DNA of 64,000 nt from Candidatus Pedobacter colombiensis (GCA_029202485.1 CP119313.1:4154001-4218000); one strand, 5' to 3'. Positions 18,806 to 27,272 are shown, counted from the first letter of the stretch. A program made the numbers and translations. Notes: generated by a model not told the origin, from the sequence alone.

Positions 18806-18840
18806 CCAGCATCGGATGGCCGTCTGATGCTGGTTTTTTT
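18806..18840 (+). terminator. Hairpin plus T-run antisense to the susC leader
   Basis: CCAGCATC (18806-18813) pairs with GATGCTGG (18826-18833) and is followed by seven T (18834-18840) on the plus strand. No annotated gene ends here in that direction. The neighbouring genes run on the minus strand, where the hairpin lacks a T-run. It may end a short antisense RNA that starts near the susC start codon; a TACATTTG box lies at 18740-18747. It could also be only a leader hairpin of the susC mRNA. Confidence 0.5.
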
Positions 18841-18914
18841 ATGGAATTACGGCTATATATAGTTAGGGATCTTTTTTGTAGCTTTTTCTCATATTGGTTC
18901 GTTTAGTTAATTAT

Positions 18915-20159
18915 TTAATATTTATATACTGTTATTTTTCTTCCCTCAATAGTAAATCGTGCACAATGGGTCAATTCAATCTTTTGCAATACTTTCGACA
19001 CATTGGTAAAACGTGAAAAACTGCCGCTAAATATCTTTTGTTTTAATTCTTCATTTTCAAAATGTATATCTACATCATACCATTTTGCAATCTTTTGCAT
19101 AATGCTCTCCAGATTTTCCGCTTCAAACGTAAAAAGTCCGTCCTTCCAGGCAATGGCCTGTTCAGCATCCACCCTATCTATATGAATACCTTTATCAGTT
19201 AAAACGAATTGTTCGTTAGGCTTTAAAATAAATTGTCCGGATTTTGCGACGACAGCCACAGTAGAGTTGTGAGTCAAGTCAGGGATGATGATACGAACTG
19301 CCCCCTCCAATAAAGTAGTCTTTACACTTTTACCATCACTGTAGGCATTCACATTAAAATGAGTACCCAATACTTCCACAAGCTGTCGTTCAGTATTCAC
19401 GATAAAGGGCAATCTATGTTCCGCTTTGTCACCCTGTCCTTTTACATTAACTTTAGCTACTTCAAAATACGCTTCACCATTAAGCTCAACTCTTCGTTCT
19501 GCTAATCCCGAAAATGAGGTAGGAAATTTAATAACAGATGCTGCATTAAGCCACACTTTCGTTCCATCGGGAAGTTGTATCTGGAATTGACCTCCTCTAG
19601 GTGTACTCAATGTATTAAAACTCAGTTTAGAATTTGTTTTTTGCGAAGTTGATGCCTTGTAAATCAACTGCCCTGATTCCTTCCTTGTGATGACTACTCC
19701 CTGTTCGTTAGCGACCTGACCATCTATTGTGTCAACAAGCGCTATTTTTTGCCCATTGGCAAGAGTCAGGATAGCTTTATCTTTACCAGGAGCAATGTCA
19801 TTCTCAGCTGTAATGTGCATTGCACTGGGCTGAGGTGTTCTATTGCTATAAAAATAGAGACCTACACTCGAGAAAACCAGGATGACTGCAACTCTTGCAA
19901 TATAATACCATAAGCTATGTATCACTGGTTTAGGCAATTCTTTTCGTTCTTCCAGCTCTTTTATCTTAATGTTAATCCTATCCTTTAATCTTTTCTCAAG
20001 AGGATCAAGACCTAGCTCTGCTATCCTTTCCAGAACTGCGGGTTCAACTGAAAACAAATCATAATAGGCCTCCACCACCTCAATCTCTTCTTTTGACGCG
20101 GTATTGTCCAGGTATTTATTTGTCAGTTCAAGAAACTCCTTTTTCGTAGAATTGGCCAT
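18915..20159 (-). CDS. FecR-family anti-sigma factor (first locus)
   Basis: Inner-membrane anti-sigma regulator of 414 residues. It receives a signal from the STN domain of the outer-membrane transporter and controls the ECF sigma encoded just upstream. The cytoplasmic part (about residues 1-84) is followed by one membrane segment (IARVAVILVFSSVGLYFY, about 86-104). The periplasmic FecR domain contains TPRGGQFQIQLPDGTKVWLN, RRVELNGEAYFEVAK and LGTHFNVNAY. A DUF4974-like C-terminus ends the protein (FTFEAENLESIMQKIAKWYD). It lies 69 bases downstream of the sigma gene and 170 bases before susC, which completes the classical cell-surface signalling cassette. Confidence 0.93.
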   Translation of the reverse strand: MANSTKKEFLELTNKYLDNTASKEEIEVVEAYYDLFSVEPAVLERIAELGLDPLEKRLKDRINIKIKELEERKELPKPVIHSLWYYIARVAVILVFSSVGLYFYSNRTPQPSAMHITAENDIAPGKDKAILTLANGQKIALVDTIDGQVANEQGVVITRKESGQLIYKASTSQKTNSKLSFNTLSTPRGGQFQIQLPDGTKVWLNAASVIKFPTSFSGLAERRVELNGEAYFEVAKVNVKGQGDKAEHRLPFIVNTERQLVEVLGTHFNVNAYSDGKSVKTTLLEGAVRIIIPDLTHNSTVAVVAKSGQFILKPNEQFVLTDKGIHIDRVDAEQAIAWKDGLFTFEAENLESIMQKIAKWYDVDIHFENEELKQKIFSGSFSRFTNVSKVLQKIELTHCARFTIEGRKITVYKY

Positions 20160-20228
20160 AAAACAAAACTCTTTTATATACAGTATACCTTAAAAGCCTA
20201 ATCTCCTATGGCTAATGAAAATATTTTT

Positions 20229-20813
20229 TTAATTCACCTTAAAAGCCATCATAATCGCAGAGATGGTAACAATTTTACCCAATGAGGCCCGTAAACTTGC
20301 TGTGGCAGTAAGTAATTGATTTTGTACAGTTTTTTGAGAAACCCCAAGTATCTCACTAATCTCCCGTGTAGTTAAGTCCTGCATAAACCGCATTTTAAAA
20401 ATCTCCCTACGCTTTTCCGGTTGTAAGGTCAACCAAGCTTCGATAGAGGCTTTTAACTCTTTTTCACAGAATAACGAATCTGCTTGTAAAGATTCCTGTG
20501 CCATGTATTCTAATGGCTCCTCAAAAACAGGCATGGATCTACCCTTTTTATAAAGCATGTAAACCTGATATCGAACCGCAGTAAGCAGATAAGGGAACAA
20601 TTCAATTATTTGTTTCTCTTCACGCTTTACCCAAAAATCAGCAAACACATCTTGTATCACTTCTTCGCAAAGCTCCGCACTTCTTAAACGCTTATATGCT
20701 TCACTGTAAAGTTTTTTCCAATATCGTTTATAAGCTTCATCAAAGGCCGTCTCATCACCGGCCTTAACCAGATTGATGAGCTGTGTGTCAGCATACGAAC
20801 CATAAGAAACCAT
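20229..20813 (-). CDS. ECF sigma factor of the FecR/SusC cassette
   Basis: Extracytoplasmic-function sigma-70 factor of 194 residues. Region 2 is at about residues 12-85 (AFDEAYKRYWKKLYSEAYKRL, ELCEEVIQDVFADFWVKRE). Region 4 is at about 125-180 (LQPEKRREIFKMRFMQDLTTREISEILGVSQKTVQNQL). It should direct RNA polymerase to the promoters of the adjacent susC/susD genes once released by FecR. The ATG at 20813 is the only sensible start. A 13-bp inverted repeat lies just upstream and may belong to its control region. Confidence 0.93.
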   Translation of the reverse strand: MVSYGSYADTQLINLVKAGDETAFDEAYKRYWKKLYSEAYKRLRSAELCEEVIQDVFADFWVKREEKQIIELFPYLLTAVRYQVYMLYKKGRSMPVFEEPLEYMAQESLQADSLFCEKELKASIEAWLTLQPEKRREIFKMRFMQDLTTREISEILGVSQKTVQNQLLTATASLRASLGKIVTISAIMMAFKVN

Positions 20814-20840
20814 ATAATTTTACCCCCTTAGAAATAGATA

Positions 20841-20885
20841 CCGATTATTTAAACCCAATATTAAGCATTGTTTTTAAATAATCGG
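20841..20885. repeat. Perfect 13-bp inverted repeat upstream of the ECF sigma gene
   Basis: CCGATTATTTAAA (20841-20853) and its exact reverse complement (20873-20885) are separated by 19 bases. The repeat begins 28 bases before the sigma start codon. There is no T-run after it in either direction, so an operator or a leader structure is more likely than a terminator. Confidence 0.55.
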
Positions 20886-21020
20886 CATTCACACAGAAGT
20901 TATATAACTTACACTCGTAAGGCTCTTAGTGCTTTATAAGGTATTATTTTCATCCAGACTAAACAAAGTGATAAAGGGCTTTCCTGTAAAATACGACGAC
21001 ACCTTTCCGGAAACCAAAGC

Positions 21021-22148
21021 TCATTTTATTGCAACTATACTTCTAATCAAATCGATTTCTTCCTGCTTATATGGGGTTCCGTCTTTTCTAAATATATCGT
21101 GAAACCACAAAGCGGGCTCATCATTATACTTCTTTGTCCAGCTATCCCAGGGATAAATCGTTTGTGATTTTCCATCCACAAATCCCCAGTTAATCATTCC
21201 GACCTTATGTTTCTTCGCCGTAGGCAAAAAACCCTCAAATGTACTTCCAGTTGGACGCGCCATATACTCCGTACAGATTAAAGGCCTGTGGTAACGCTCC
21301 AATTGTTTCATTTTATTAGCAAACTCTTCCGGTTTACCATAATTGTGAAAAGTAATGATGTCAGATTCTCCAATCTGAACCTTCTCAACAGCCCGCAATG
21401 AAGCGTCAGAAGTCCAGTTACCTGTCCAGACACCTGAAGTTAAAGGTTGGGTAGGATTTACCGACCTCGCCCATTCAAAAGTTTTTTTAATTAATGGGAG
21501 TACATAGGTTGCTTTATCTGCCAGATCTACCTTCCCGTAGGAATTCCCATTGATATTATCAGGTTCATTCCATAAGTCCCAGGCAAGAATTCTTTTATCC
21601 TTTGCAAATCTGGAAATAACGCCCTTTACATAACGCTCTAATCGTGGATATTGAGCGGGATCTTTTAACGCGGTTAAACCTGGACTTTGAACCCAACCAG
21701 AATTATGTACATAAGGGACAGGTTTTGGTTGCTTTCCAGATTTTGGAAAAGGATCCCAACAGGAGTCGAAAATCACAAATACAGGCTTAATTCCATTTCT
21801 GGCGGCAATATTCAAAAACACATTTATACGTTTCATAAATCCTGCCGAGTCTGCCTGAAATGGAAGATCATGAAGATATACCCTCATGGTATTCATCCCT
21901 AATGACTTTGCCCAGCCCAACTCACGCTTAATGGTTACCGGGTCAAAAGTATCTGCCTGCCACATTTCCAGTTGGTTAATGGCCGTGCTCGGTAAAAAGT
22001 TTGACCCCAACAACCAAGGCATTTTTTTATACCAGTCATTAGCTTGCTCTACAGTCCAAAGCTCTCTTTTATGTTGATTTCGTTTTTGACTAAAAGCCCC
22101 ATGAATAAATACACAAAAAAGAAAAACAATTATTTTACATGATCCCAT
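21021..22148 (-). CDS. Glycoside hydrolase, GH5-like (clan GH-A) secreted enzyme
   Basis: Secreted (beta/alpha)8-barrel glycosidase of 375 residues. The start at ATG 22148 (MGSCKIIVFLFCVFIHGAFSQ) gives a proper signal peptide; the longer frame from 22199 would overlap the upstream gene. The acid/base is E195 in WDLWNEPDN and the likely nucleophile is E294 in LICTEYMARP, as in clan GH-A. Other family stretches are LGWAKSLGMNTMRVYLHD and IITFHNYGKPEEF. It follows the alpha/beta-hydrolase gene by 25 bases and precedes the ECF-FecR-SusCD cluster. It may therefore process the glycan that this system imports. Substrate specificity (mannan, glucan or xylan) cannot be read here. Confidence 0.82.
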   Translation of the reverse strand: MGSCKIIVFLFCVFIHGAFSQKRNQHKRELWTVEQANDWYKKMPWLLGSNFLPSTAINQLEMWQADTFDPVTIKRELGWAKSLGMNTMRVYLHDLPFQADSAGFMKRINVFLNIAARNGIKPVFVIFDSCWDPFPKSGKQPKPVPYVHNSGWVQSPGLTALKDPAQYPRLERYVKGVISRFAKDKRILAWDLWNEPDNINGNSYGKVDLADKATYVLPLIKKTFEWARSVNPTQPLTSGVWTGNWTSDASLRAVEKVQIGESDIITFHNYGKPEEFANKMKQLERYHRPLICTEYMARPTGSTFEGFLPTAKKHKVGMINWGFVDGKSQTIYPWDSWTKKYNDEPALWFHDIFRKDGTPYKQEEIDLIRSIVAIK

Positions 22149-22173
22149 GGTTGAATATTGGCTATTTTTACGA

Positions 22174-23487
22174 CTATCTGGACTTGATCCAGTTGACAAT
22201 ATCGGTAATCAGCTCTTCCGACACACTCGATGGAGTACTGTATTGTTCTAGTGAACCCTTCTCTGTTTGCCAACTCATTAGATGATTAAGATTAGGATAC
22301 AGTTTCAGCTCCACATTTTTCTTTTTATCAAGCGCTGCATTCCATAAATCATAATCGGTTGTCGATACCTGAAAATCATAAGCTCCCTGAGCTATAAACA
22401 TGCGCTGCTTCAATTTTTTTGCAACTTCAACCTGGTTGTAATTATTAATATCAACCCAATAAGCTGCTGGCAGTACTAAAACATTAGAATCTGGCTTCAT
22501 TGCTCCCAATTGAGTAATCCTGGTTTTATCCAGTAGCTTAATCACACTATCGAGTTGTAATTTACCTGCCCGAGTAGTATCCTTAGAAAGTGTAAATCCG
22601 TACTTATTCTGTTCAACCATCATATCGGTCAATGATCTTGCCGGGGCAGCAAGCAACAAAATCCCATTCAAATCAGGCGCCAACATTGCCAGTCTTGGAG
22701 CAAGCATTCCGCCCAGGCTATGCCCTAATAAATAAATTTGCTTTTTATCCGCCTCGGGAATTGTTCTTGCCAAAGCAACCGCAGCTACCGCATCATCTAA
22801 AACTTCTTCTTTAACTGTAAAAGCACCATTAAAGTCATTCGGATAAACCATTGTTCTCTTCACATAACGGATGCTAGCGATACCTTTAGCGGCCAAACCA
22901 GCTGCAAGATCTTTGAATGGCTTATTTGGACCAACAGTTTCATCCATATCACCTGGGCCAGAGCCATGTACAAAAACAACTATTGGATAGTTAGTTACAT
23001 TTTTTGGAACAGTCAATAGTCCTACCAGATTATGACCTGGTGTTTTCACATTGATTTCCGTTTCCTTATATAAAGTTGTATCAGCATACGCTGGCGGCAC
23101 ATAAGCTGCAGCTGCAGACTTTGGCTGAAGGAAAAAGCCAACTATCTTCTCATTTTTATTATACGCAAGCATAAAATTCTGCGTATCGTTGTCAAACCGT
23201 CCTTCTACAACAACCGTATAAAACTCACCTTCATTTTTGCTGTTTAATATCGCAACAGCATCAAGTTTCCCAAATCTTTCACCTATTTTTTCCCATAGTG
23301 ATTTTAAATCATCTTGTGTCACCTTAGCTTGAAAGGAGGAATCAAAACAAGCATAAGCCTCGGTATATTTAGCCTCGGAAAACAGATTAAACAAATTTTG
23401 AGATTTGCCTATAAGACTTAAAATACCTTGCGAAAATGATGCGCTTGAAATTAAAAGGGCAAAAAATAACAGAATTACTTTCTTCAT
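22174..23487 (-). CDS. Secreted alpha/beta hydrolase with DUF3887 domain
   Basis: Exported serine hydrolase of 437 residues. The signal peptide is MKKVILLFFALLISSASFSQ. A DUF3887-like domain (about residues 25-125, KYTEAYACFDSSFQAKVTQ) precedes an alpha/beta-hydrolase domain. The oxyanion region is VFVHGSGPGD, the nucleophile elbow GHSLGGM places S257, and the late histidine is probably in LYPNLNHLM with an acid near QGAYDFQV. Family members are esterases or acyl hydrolases, often in carbohydrate loci. It is the first gene of a minus-strand pair with the GH5-like enzyme, so it may remove ester groups from the same glycan, which is inference. Confidence 0.83.
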   Translation of the reverse strand: MKKVILLFFALLISSASFSQGILSLIGKSQNLFNLFSEAKYTEAYACFDSSFQAKVTQDDLKSLWEKIGERFGKLDAVAILNSKNEGEFYTVVVEGRFDNDTQNFMLAYNKNEKIVGFFLQPKSAAAAYVPPAYADTTLYKETEINVKTPGHNLVGLLTVPKNVTNYPIVVFVHGSGPGDMDETVGPNKPFKDLAAGLAAKGIASIRYVKRTMVYPNDFNGAFTVKEEVLDDAVAAVALARTIPEADKKQIYLLGHSLGGMLAPRLAMLAPDLNGILLLAAPARSLTDMMVEQNKYGFTLSKDTTRAGKLQLDSVIKLLDKTRITQLGAMKPDSNVLVLPAAYWVDINNYNQVEVAKKLKQRMFIAQGAYDFQVSTTDYDLWNAALDKKKNVELKLYPNLNHLMSWQTEKGSLEQYSTPSSVSEELITDIVNWIKSR

Positions 23488-23520
23488 ATAAATGGTTTAA
23501 AGGTTTTTAGGTATAATTTT

Positions 23521-23973
23521 TTAAGGATGAACGACCGCCCAGCCTTGTTGTTGCCTGATGATGATCTCTCCGTTGCCACTAGGCACAAAGTTTACAAAAT
23601 CATACAAGGTGCTTTTATCAATATTTCGTTCCTTAAGGGTATTTTCGCATTCTGCGAGTAGCACACCTCTTGCTTTTAAATCTTTAAGCTTCTCTTGATA
23701 CGGACTATTTTTATCAAAAGCGGCTACTCCGTCTCCAAAAACAACAAGTTCTACTTCCAGTTTCCCTTTAAGCCGCGGATCTTCCAATGCATTTTTAATA
23801 TTGCGAAGGGTGCCGTTGATTTTTTTTTCATCGCTATTATTTAGCACATATAATGCCTTATAGTGTTTCAGCGTAGCTTTTGCCCCGGTAAAAACATTTT
23901 GTGTTTGAGATTGAGCGGAGAAAGAAATGCCAAACAGCAAAAGGAATGAAAAAATTATGGTATATGGTTTCAT
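23521..23973 (-). CDS. Secreted DsrE-like protein
   Basis: A 150-residue exported protein. The signal peptide is MKPYTIIFSFLLLFGISFSAQSQ. The remainder matches the DsrE/DsrF-like fold, with ALYVLNNSDEKKINGTLRNI, VELVVFGDGVAAF and LKARGVLLAECENTLKE. The cysteine in LLAEC sits where DsrE proteins have their sulfur-carrying cysteine. Periplasmic DsrE-like proteins of this kind are common in Bacteroidota, but their role is not established; thiol or sulfur relay is the usual guess. It is 33 bases downstream of the hydrolase start, on the same strand, and 39 bases after the LCIB-like gene. Confidence 0.75.
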   Translation of the reverse strand: MKPYTIIFSFLLLFGISFSAQSQTQNVFTGAKATLKHYKALYVLNNSDEKKINGTLRNIKNALEDPRLKGKLEVELVVFGDGVAAFDKNSPYQEKLKDLKARGVLLAECENTLKERNIDKSTLYDFVNFVPSGNGEIIIRQQQGWAVVHP

Positions 23974-24012
23974 GTGTACTAAAATTATAACGGCACAATA
24001 TACCCGATTTTT

Positions 24013-24756
24013 TTAAAAATCCTTCATCCAGTCTTCGCTTTGATTGGTTTCCAGATTTAGGTGTTCAAAGCGCTTGTATGCGCAATAAGAACCCATTTCC
24101 TGATCCGCATTGATAAAAATTCCACCGGCAATAATAATGTGCTTACAAGGGTAGTTTGTTCTCGAAATCAAAATATTTATCCGCTGTTCTATGGCTTCAT
24201 ACATCACCTCTGTGGCCTCAAAAAGCGGGTTTTCCTCTGCTTTAATACGCGCTGCATTTCGCAAAAAAATCTGTTCAATAGCATTCATCTGGTAATCTAA
24301 TGCAGTAATGTCATCTTGCAGGATCTCATTTTTCATCAATTTACTCAGCGCAGCACTAGCCGCTCCACAGCAGGCAGAATTAGTTTGTTGCCCTATGCGA
24401 TGTATTTCTCCTAATACACCATCTTCGGTGATACCAATATGTGGAGCATAGAAAATAACAACAGCTCCTGATTCAGGCACATGGTTTGCAAAAGCATTCA
24501 TTCCTGTAATCCCAGCGAAAGGGAACCCACTTAAACCACCCATTTTAAAGGGACCAAGCATTTCGTATGCCCTGGCCGGATACTGAATAATATTTACATC
24601 ATCACAACATATGCTGTCGGCATACATCAGTTGCCCGGCTTTCAAACCAAGCTTCTTTTCAACCACATCCAATAGGGTATCAATTGCATCTTCAGTTGCT
24701 TTTGCTGTTGGATAAAATTTACGTACCGTATTCAGATATTCTTTGTCCATTGGCAT
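24013..24756 (-). CDS. LCIB-like protein, probable beta-type carbonic anhydrase fold
   Basis: A 247-residue cytoplasmic protein that resembles the LCIB/LCIC family of algal CO2-concentrating proteins, now described as a beta-carbonic-anhydrase group. The matching stretches are CDDVN (C51), the glycine-rich FKMGGLSGFPFAGITGMNAF, NHVPESGAVVIFYAPHIGI (H106) and TNSACCGAASAAL (C129/C130). C51, H106 and one of C129/C130 could bind zinc as in that family. If active, it would interconvert CO2 and bicarbonate. ATGs at 24756 and 24750 are equally possible starts. It follows the DUF4268 gene by eight bases and probably shares its transcript. The call rests on remembered motifs and should be tested by profile search. 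Confidence 0.6.
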   Translation of the reverse strand: MPMDKEYLNTVRKFYPTAKATEDAIDTLLDVVEKKLGLKAGQLMYADSICCDDVNIIQYPARAYEMLGPFKMGGLSGFPFAGITGMNAFANHVPESGAVVIFYAPHIGITEDGVLGEIHRIGQQTNSACCGAASAALSKLMKNEILQDDITALDYQMNAIEQIFLRNAARIKAEENPLFEATEVMYEAIEQRINILISRTNYPCKHIIIAGGIFINADQEMGSYCAYKRFEHLNLETNQSEDWMKDF

Positions 24757-24764
24757 TTGTGCTT

Positions 24765-25226
24765 TTATTTAAACACTTCGAAACTAGTTTGTGCATCACT
24801 CCAAAACTCATCCAATGCAATCATTCTTGGCTTAAAAAATGAGATCAATGTAGGCCAGTCTTCCTTTTTAAATATACTAACCTCCGGCAAGACTTTATAA
24901 ATACGGGTAATCTTTTTGCCATACTCGTCAATTGCGCCAAGTTCCCAATCCCACTCTTCCTGCAACTGAGCTTCAAATAACTTTTTGAATTCTTTAAATT
25001 GTTCGAACACCAATTCCTGCATTCCCAGATCCGGATGCGTAATCTCTATCGCTATTGAAGCCTGACGTTTATCTGCCTGCATTTTAAAGAACAGATGTTT
25101 TATCCCTGTTTTATAATTGATCCAGTTGATTTTTAACCCATCGGCAGATAGCTGCGGTGCAATATACTGCCCAAATGCGGTCCAGAATTCCTGTTTTAAT
25201 TGTGATACTTGATCTTTTGAGTACAA
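24765..25226 (-). CDS. DUF4268-domain protein
   Basis: A 153-residue cytoplasmic protein whose full length fits DUF4268. The recognisable pattern is QEFWTAFGQYIAP, INWINYKTGIKHLFFKMQAD, ASIAIEITHPDL, EEEWDWELGAIDEYGK and ISFFKPRMIALDEFW. DUF4268 also occurs as the tail of some restriction-like nucleases. The stand-alone form is frequent in Bacteroidota and has no known function. It is the first gene of the pair with the LCIB-like gene, and there is no sign of a restriction system here. Confidence 0.75.
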   Translation of the reverse strand: MYSKDQVSQLKQEFWTAFGQYIAPQLSADGLKINWINYKTGIKHLFFKMQADKRQASIAIEITHPDLGMQELVFEQFKEFKKLFEAQLQEEWDWELGAIDEYGKKITRIYKVLPEVSIFKKEDWPTLISFFKPRMIALDEFWSDAQTSFEVFK

Positions 25227-25481
25227 TTTGAATCGTATTGAAAATAGTTAAACTTCCTCACTAATCTACCTAATGAGTATAAGACTCCAAAAATACTAGT
25301 TTAGAATTATTTTCCTTAATTTTAAGCAGCTTCCATAATGTGGCAAAGAAAAAAACAAATTCTAAAAGAGCTTCTTTCAGAATTAAAATCACGCAAAGAA
25401 TAAATCACTGCGACAATCAACTGACAATCTGAGCATAAAATTATATTAAGAATTCCCAAAGCACTTATTTCAACATTTAAT
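25227..25481. other. Intergenic region before the tRNA genes
   Basis: No gene of convincing length. An ATG at 25338 opens a 21-codon lysine-rich frame that I do not call. The DUF4268 promoter should lie at the left end, but no good TTG/TAnnTTTG pair was found. The tRNA promoter begins at the right end. Confidence 0.5.
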
Positions 25482-25511
25482 TTGCAAGGTTTCTAAATTT
25501 AATTACTTTTG
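25482..25511 (+). promoter_or_regulatory. Promoter of the tRNA-Ala/tRNA-Tyr genes
   Basis: TTG (25482-25484, part of TTTG) is followed after exactly 19 bases by TACTTTTG (25504-25511), a full match to TTG-N19-TAnnTTTG. The tRNA-Ala gene starts 35 bases downstream. Confidence 0.75.
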
Positions 25512-25546
25512 CCCCATGCCGGTAATTGATTATCGGCAGTTTTATG

Positions 25547-25622
25547 GGGGATTAGCTCATTTGGCTAGAGCGCTTCGCTGGCAGTGAAGAGGTGATCGGT
25601 TCGAATCCGATATTCTCCACCA
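25547..25622 (+). tRNA. tRNA-Ala (anticodon GGC)
   Basis: A complete cloverleaf of 76 bases with encoded CCA. The acceptor GGGGATT pairs with ATTCTCC, with a G3-U70 wobble, which is the alanine identity element, and one U-U mismatch at 6-67. The anticodon loop CTGGCAG gives GGC at 25580-25582, and the T-loop is TTCGAAT. It reads GCC codons (and GCU by wobble). Confidence 0.95.
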
Positions 25623-25624
25623 AA

Positions 25625-25653
25625 AAAGCTTCAGAGCAATCTGAGGCTTTCTT
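25625..25653 (+). terminator. Hairpin between the two tRNA genes
   Basis: Arms 25625-25635 and 25640-25650 pair over 11 positions with one G-T wobble, closed by a GCAA tetraloop, and CTT follows. It may be a weak terminator or a processing signal between the two tRNAs. Confidence 0.55.
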
Positions 25654-25671
25654 ATTTAGAACATCAAAAAA

Positions 25672-25755
25672 GGGGGGGATACCAGAGTGGCCAAATGGGA
25701 CAGACTGTAACTCTGTTGTCGCAAGACTTCGAAGGTTCGAATCCTTCTCCCCCCA
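25672..25755 (+). tRNA. tRNA-Tyr (anticodon GTA)
   Basis: A class II tRNA of 84 bases with a long variable arm. The acceptor of seven G pairs with TCCCCCC. The anticodon stem is ACAGA/TCTGT, with GTA at 25707-25709. The T-arm is GAAGG-TTCGAAT-CCTTC and the discriminator base is A. CCA is not encoded, unlike the neighbouring tRNA-Ala, so the nucleotidyl-transferase must add it. Confidence 0.95.
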
Positions 25756-25896
25756 CTTCTAAAACCTTTCAATGCATCACCTTATACAACTACATTTACT
25801 GTTTCAATTTTAACCTGCACCACCGGTTGGTCCATCCCTCGTAAATATTCCCAGCTTACTCGTTAAGCAACAATGAAGTGAAGTACCTATCAATTA

Positions 25897-26184
25897 ATGA
25901 CGGATCAACTGGATGGCAATAAAACTACCACCTTTATTTCACCTTATGAAATTAAAGCATATAATACTGATATGATAGATATTCCACTAGATCTCTCTAC
26001 TGTAAAATTCAGTTTTTCTACTGATCCGAGTAAGTTCTCAGTTAGCTTGACTCAAATAGCCAAGTCACTTTTAACGCCTCAATTAATAGATAGCTACAAA
26101 GTGAAAGCTGCATCTGTATTTGGAGCGGTGCGGTGGAATAATCAGTGGAAAGGCATTCGCCTGAATGTAAAAATGAAAGACTAA
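25897..26184 (+). CDS. Hypothetical protein, possible fragment
   Basis: A 95-residue reading frame starting MTDQLDGNKTTTF, with an in-frame TGA shortly upstream. I do not recognise it. The sequence has a beta-rich look (ISPYEIKAYNTDMIDIPLDL, then FGAVRWNNQWKGIRLNVKM) and no signal peptide. It stops 13 bases before the beta-barrel gene, so it is probably co-transcribed with it. It could be the 3' part of a longer ancestral gene cut on the tRNA side. The confidence reflects that uncertainty. Confidence 0.45.
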   Translation: MTDQLDGNKTTTFISPYEIKAYNTDMIDIPLDLSTVKFSFSTDPSKFSVSLTQIAKSLLTPQLIDSYKVKAASVFGAVRWNNQWKGIRLNVKMKD

Positions 26185-26197
26185 ATCTAATTTTAAT

Positions 26198-26770
26198 ATG
26201 AAAAACAAAATCACTCTTTTCTCTGTAGCAATGCTGTTTTCAATCCAGACGATAGCTCAAGAGGTAACCAAACAAGAACAAGGATATTTTAATTTAACAG
26301 AAATAGGGTATTCGTTTGGAAACAAAACTTTTGAGTATCAAGCTGCAAAAAATATTTTCAATTCTACCACGGATGGTACTTATTCACTTAGTTTAAGAAA
26401 TATCAATGGTATATTTCTTAGTAATCAAATTTCTATTGGTGCAGGGCTTGGGCTTGAAAACTATACTCTCACCGAAAGTAGTCACGATTACAACAATTTA
26501 CTACTTCTTTTTGTAGATGTTAGATATTACTTTAAAAATGAAAACAATACATTTTTTGTTTATGGTGACGCAGGTGGAGCGGCGAAAATTGCGGACAACT
26601 TTAGTAAGGGAACAATGTTCAACCTAGGAGTTGGTTATAAGTTTAAAGTTGCTCCAAGGACAGGGATGATTGGGAGTATAGGATATAATGACCAAACCAT
26701 AAAAGGAGAACCTAGCGTTACTAAAAATAGATACTATGGTTTTGCGGTTCGAGCAGGCATTTTGTTTTAA
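26198..26770 (+). CDS. Small outer-membrane beta-barrel protein
   Basis: A 190-residue exported protein. The signal peptide MKNKITLFSVAMLFSIQTIAQ is clear. The rest is alternating aromatic and hydrophobic beta strands typical of an eight-stranded outer-membrane barrel: GYFNLTEIGYSFG, LSNQISIGAGLGLENYTL, FVDVRYYFKNENNTFFVYGD, FNLGVGYKFKVAPRTGMIGS. It ends YYGFAVRAGILF, with the C-terminal aromatic residue recognised by the BAM machinery. The function is unknown. It stands at the left edge of the decayed region that ends at HicAB. Confidence 0.8.
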   Translation: MKNKITLFSVAMLFSIQTIAQEVTKQEQGYFNLTEIGYSFGNKTFEYQAAKNIFNSTTDGTYSLSLRNINGIFLSNQISIGAGLGLENYTLTESSHDYNNLLLLFVDVRYYFKNENNTFFVYGDAGGAAKIADNFSKGTMFNLGVGYKFKVAPRTGMIGSIGYNDQTIKGEPSVTKNRYYGFAVRAGILF

Positions 26771-27272
26771 TTAGAATAACACTATACACTTAATGAATCG
26801 TAGTCACAGATTTTTTTGGACCAACGATAAAAACTCTTTATACTTAAGCATATCATTTGCAGTTAAAAACGTAAAAAAATGGTGAGCGATTAGGTGAGTG
26901 AAAATCGAAAACCGTATAAAATACTATTTAAACGCTGATTTTAGGAATAAGTTCAGATGCCAGTGGGATCACAGAGAATAGTAACAAAACCACATAAAAC
27001 CATGCAAATCAAATGATTGCGTAGCTTTTCTGTTTTTAGCCCGAACCCCAAAATATGCATTAAATCGGATCAATGCCATAAATTCTTAAAGTAAACGAAG
27101 CATAGGCTTCCAAACACTGCTTTCTTTTAATTTTGATTACCACTTTATCTTTTCACATTCTATTTCAGCAATCTGCTCACCCTCAGTAAGAAGATATGGC
27201 ATGTATTTAGTAACAAACAATATTGGGTGATTGCATTGAATTAATACATATATTATCCTCTATTTATATTTA
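26771..27272. other. Gene-poor stretch after the beta-barrel gene
   Basis: No intact gene seen. On the minus strand a frame of about 36 codons without a start (27152-27261) reads like the tail of a protein (HPILFVTKYMPYLLTEGEQIAEIE). It stops being open next to the 11-bp array. This may be a gene remnant, but I cannot name the family. Confidence 0.4.

Noticed and set aside
18806..18840. Hairpin as terminator of the ECF-fecR transcript
   Set aside because: The T-run is on the wrong strand for fecR; on the minus strand the hairpin is followed by GAATAG.
25338..25403. 21-codon lysine-rich frame as a small protein gene
   Set aside because: Too short, no promoter or ribosome-binding site, and composition expected of AT-rich DNA.
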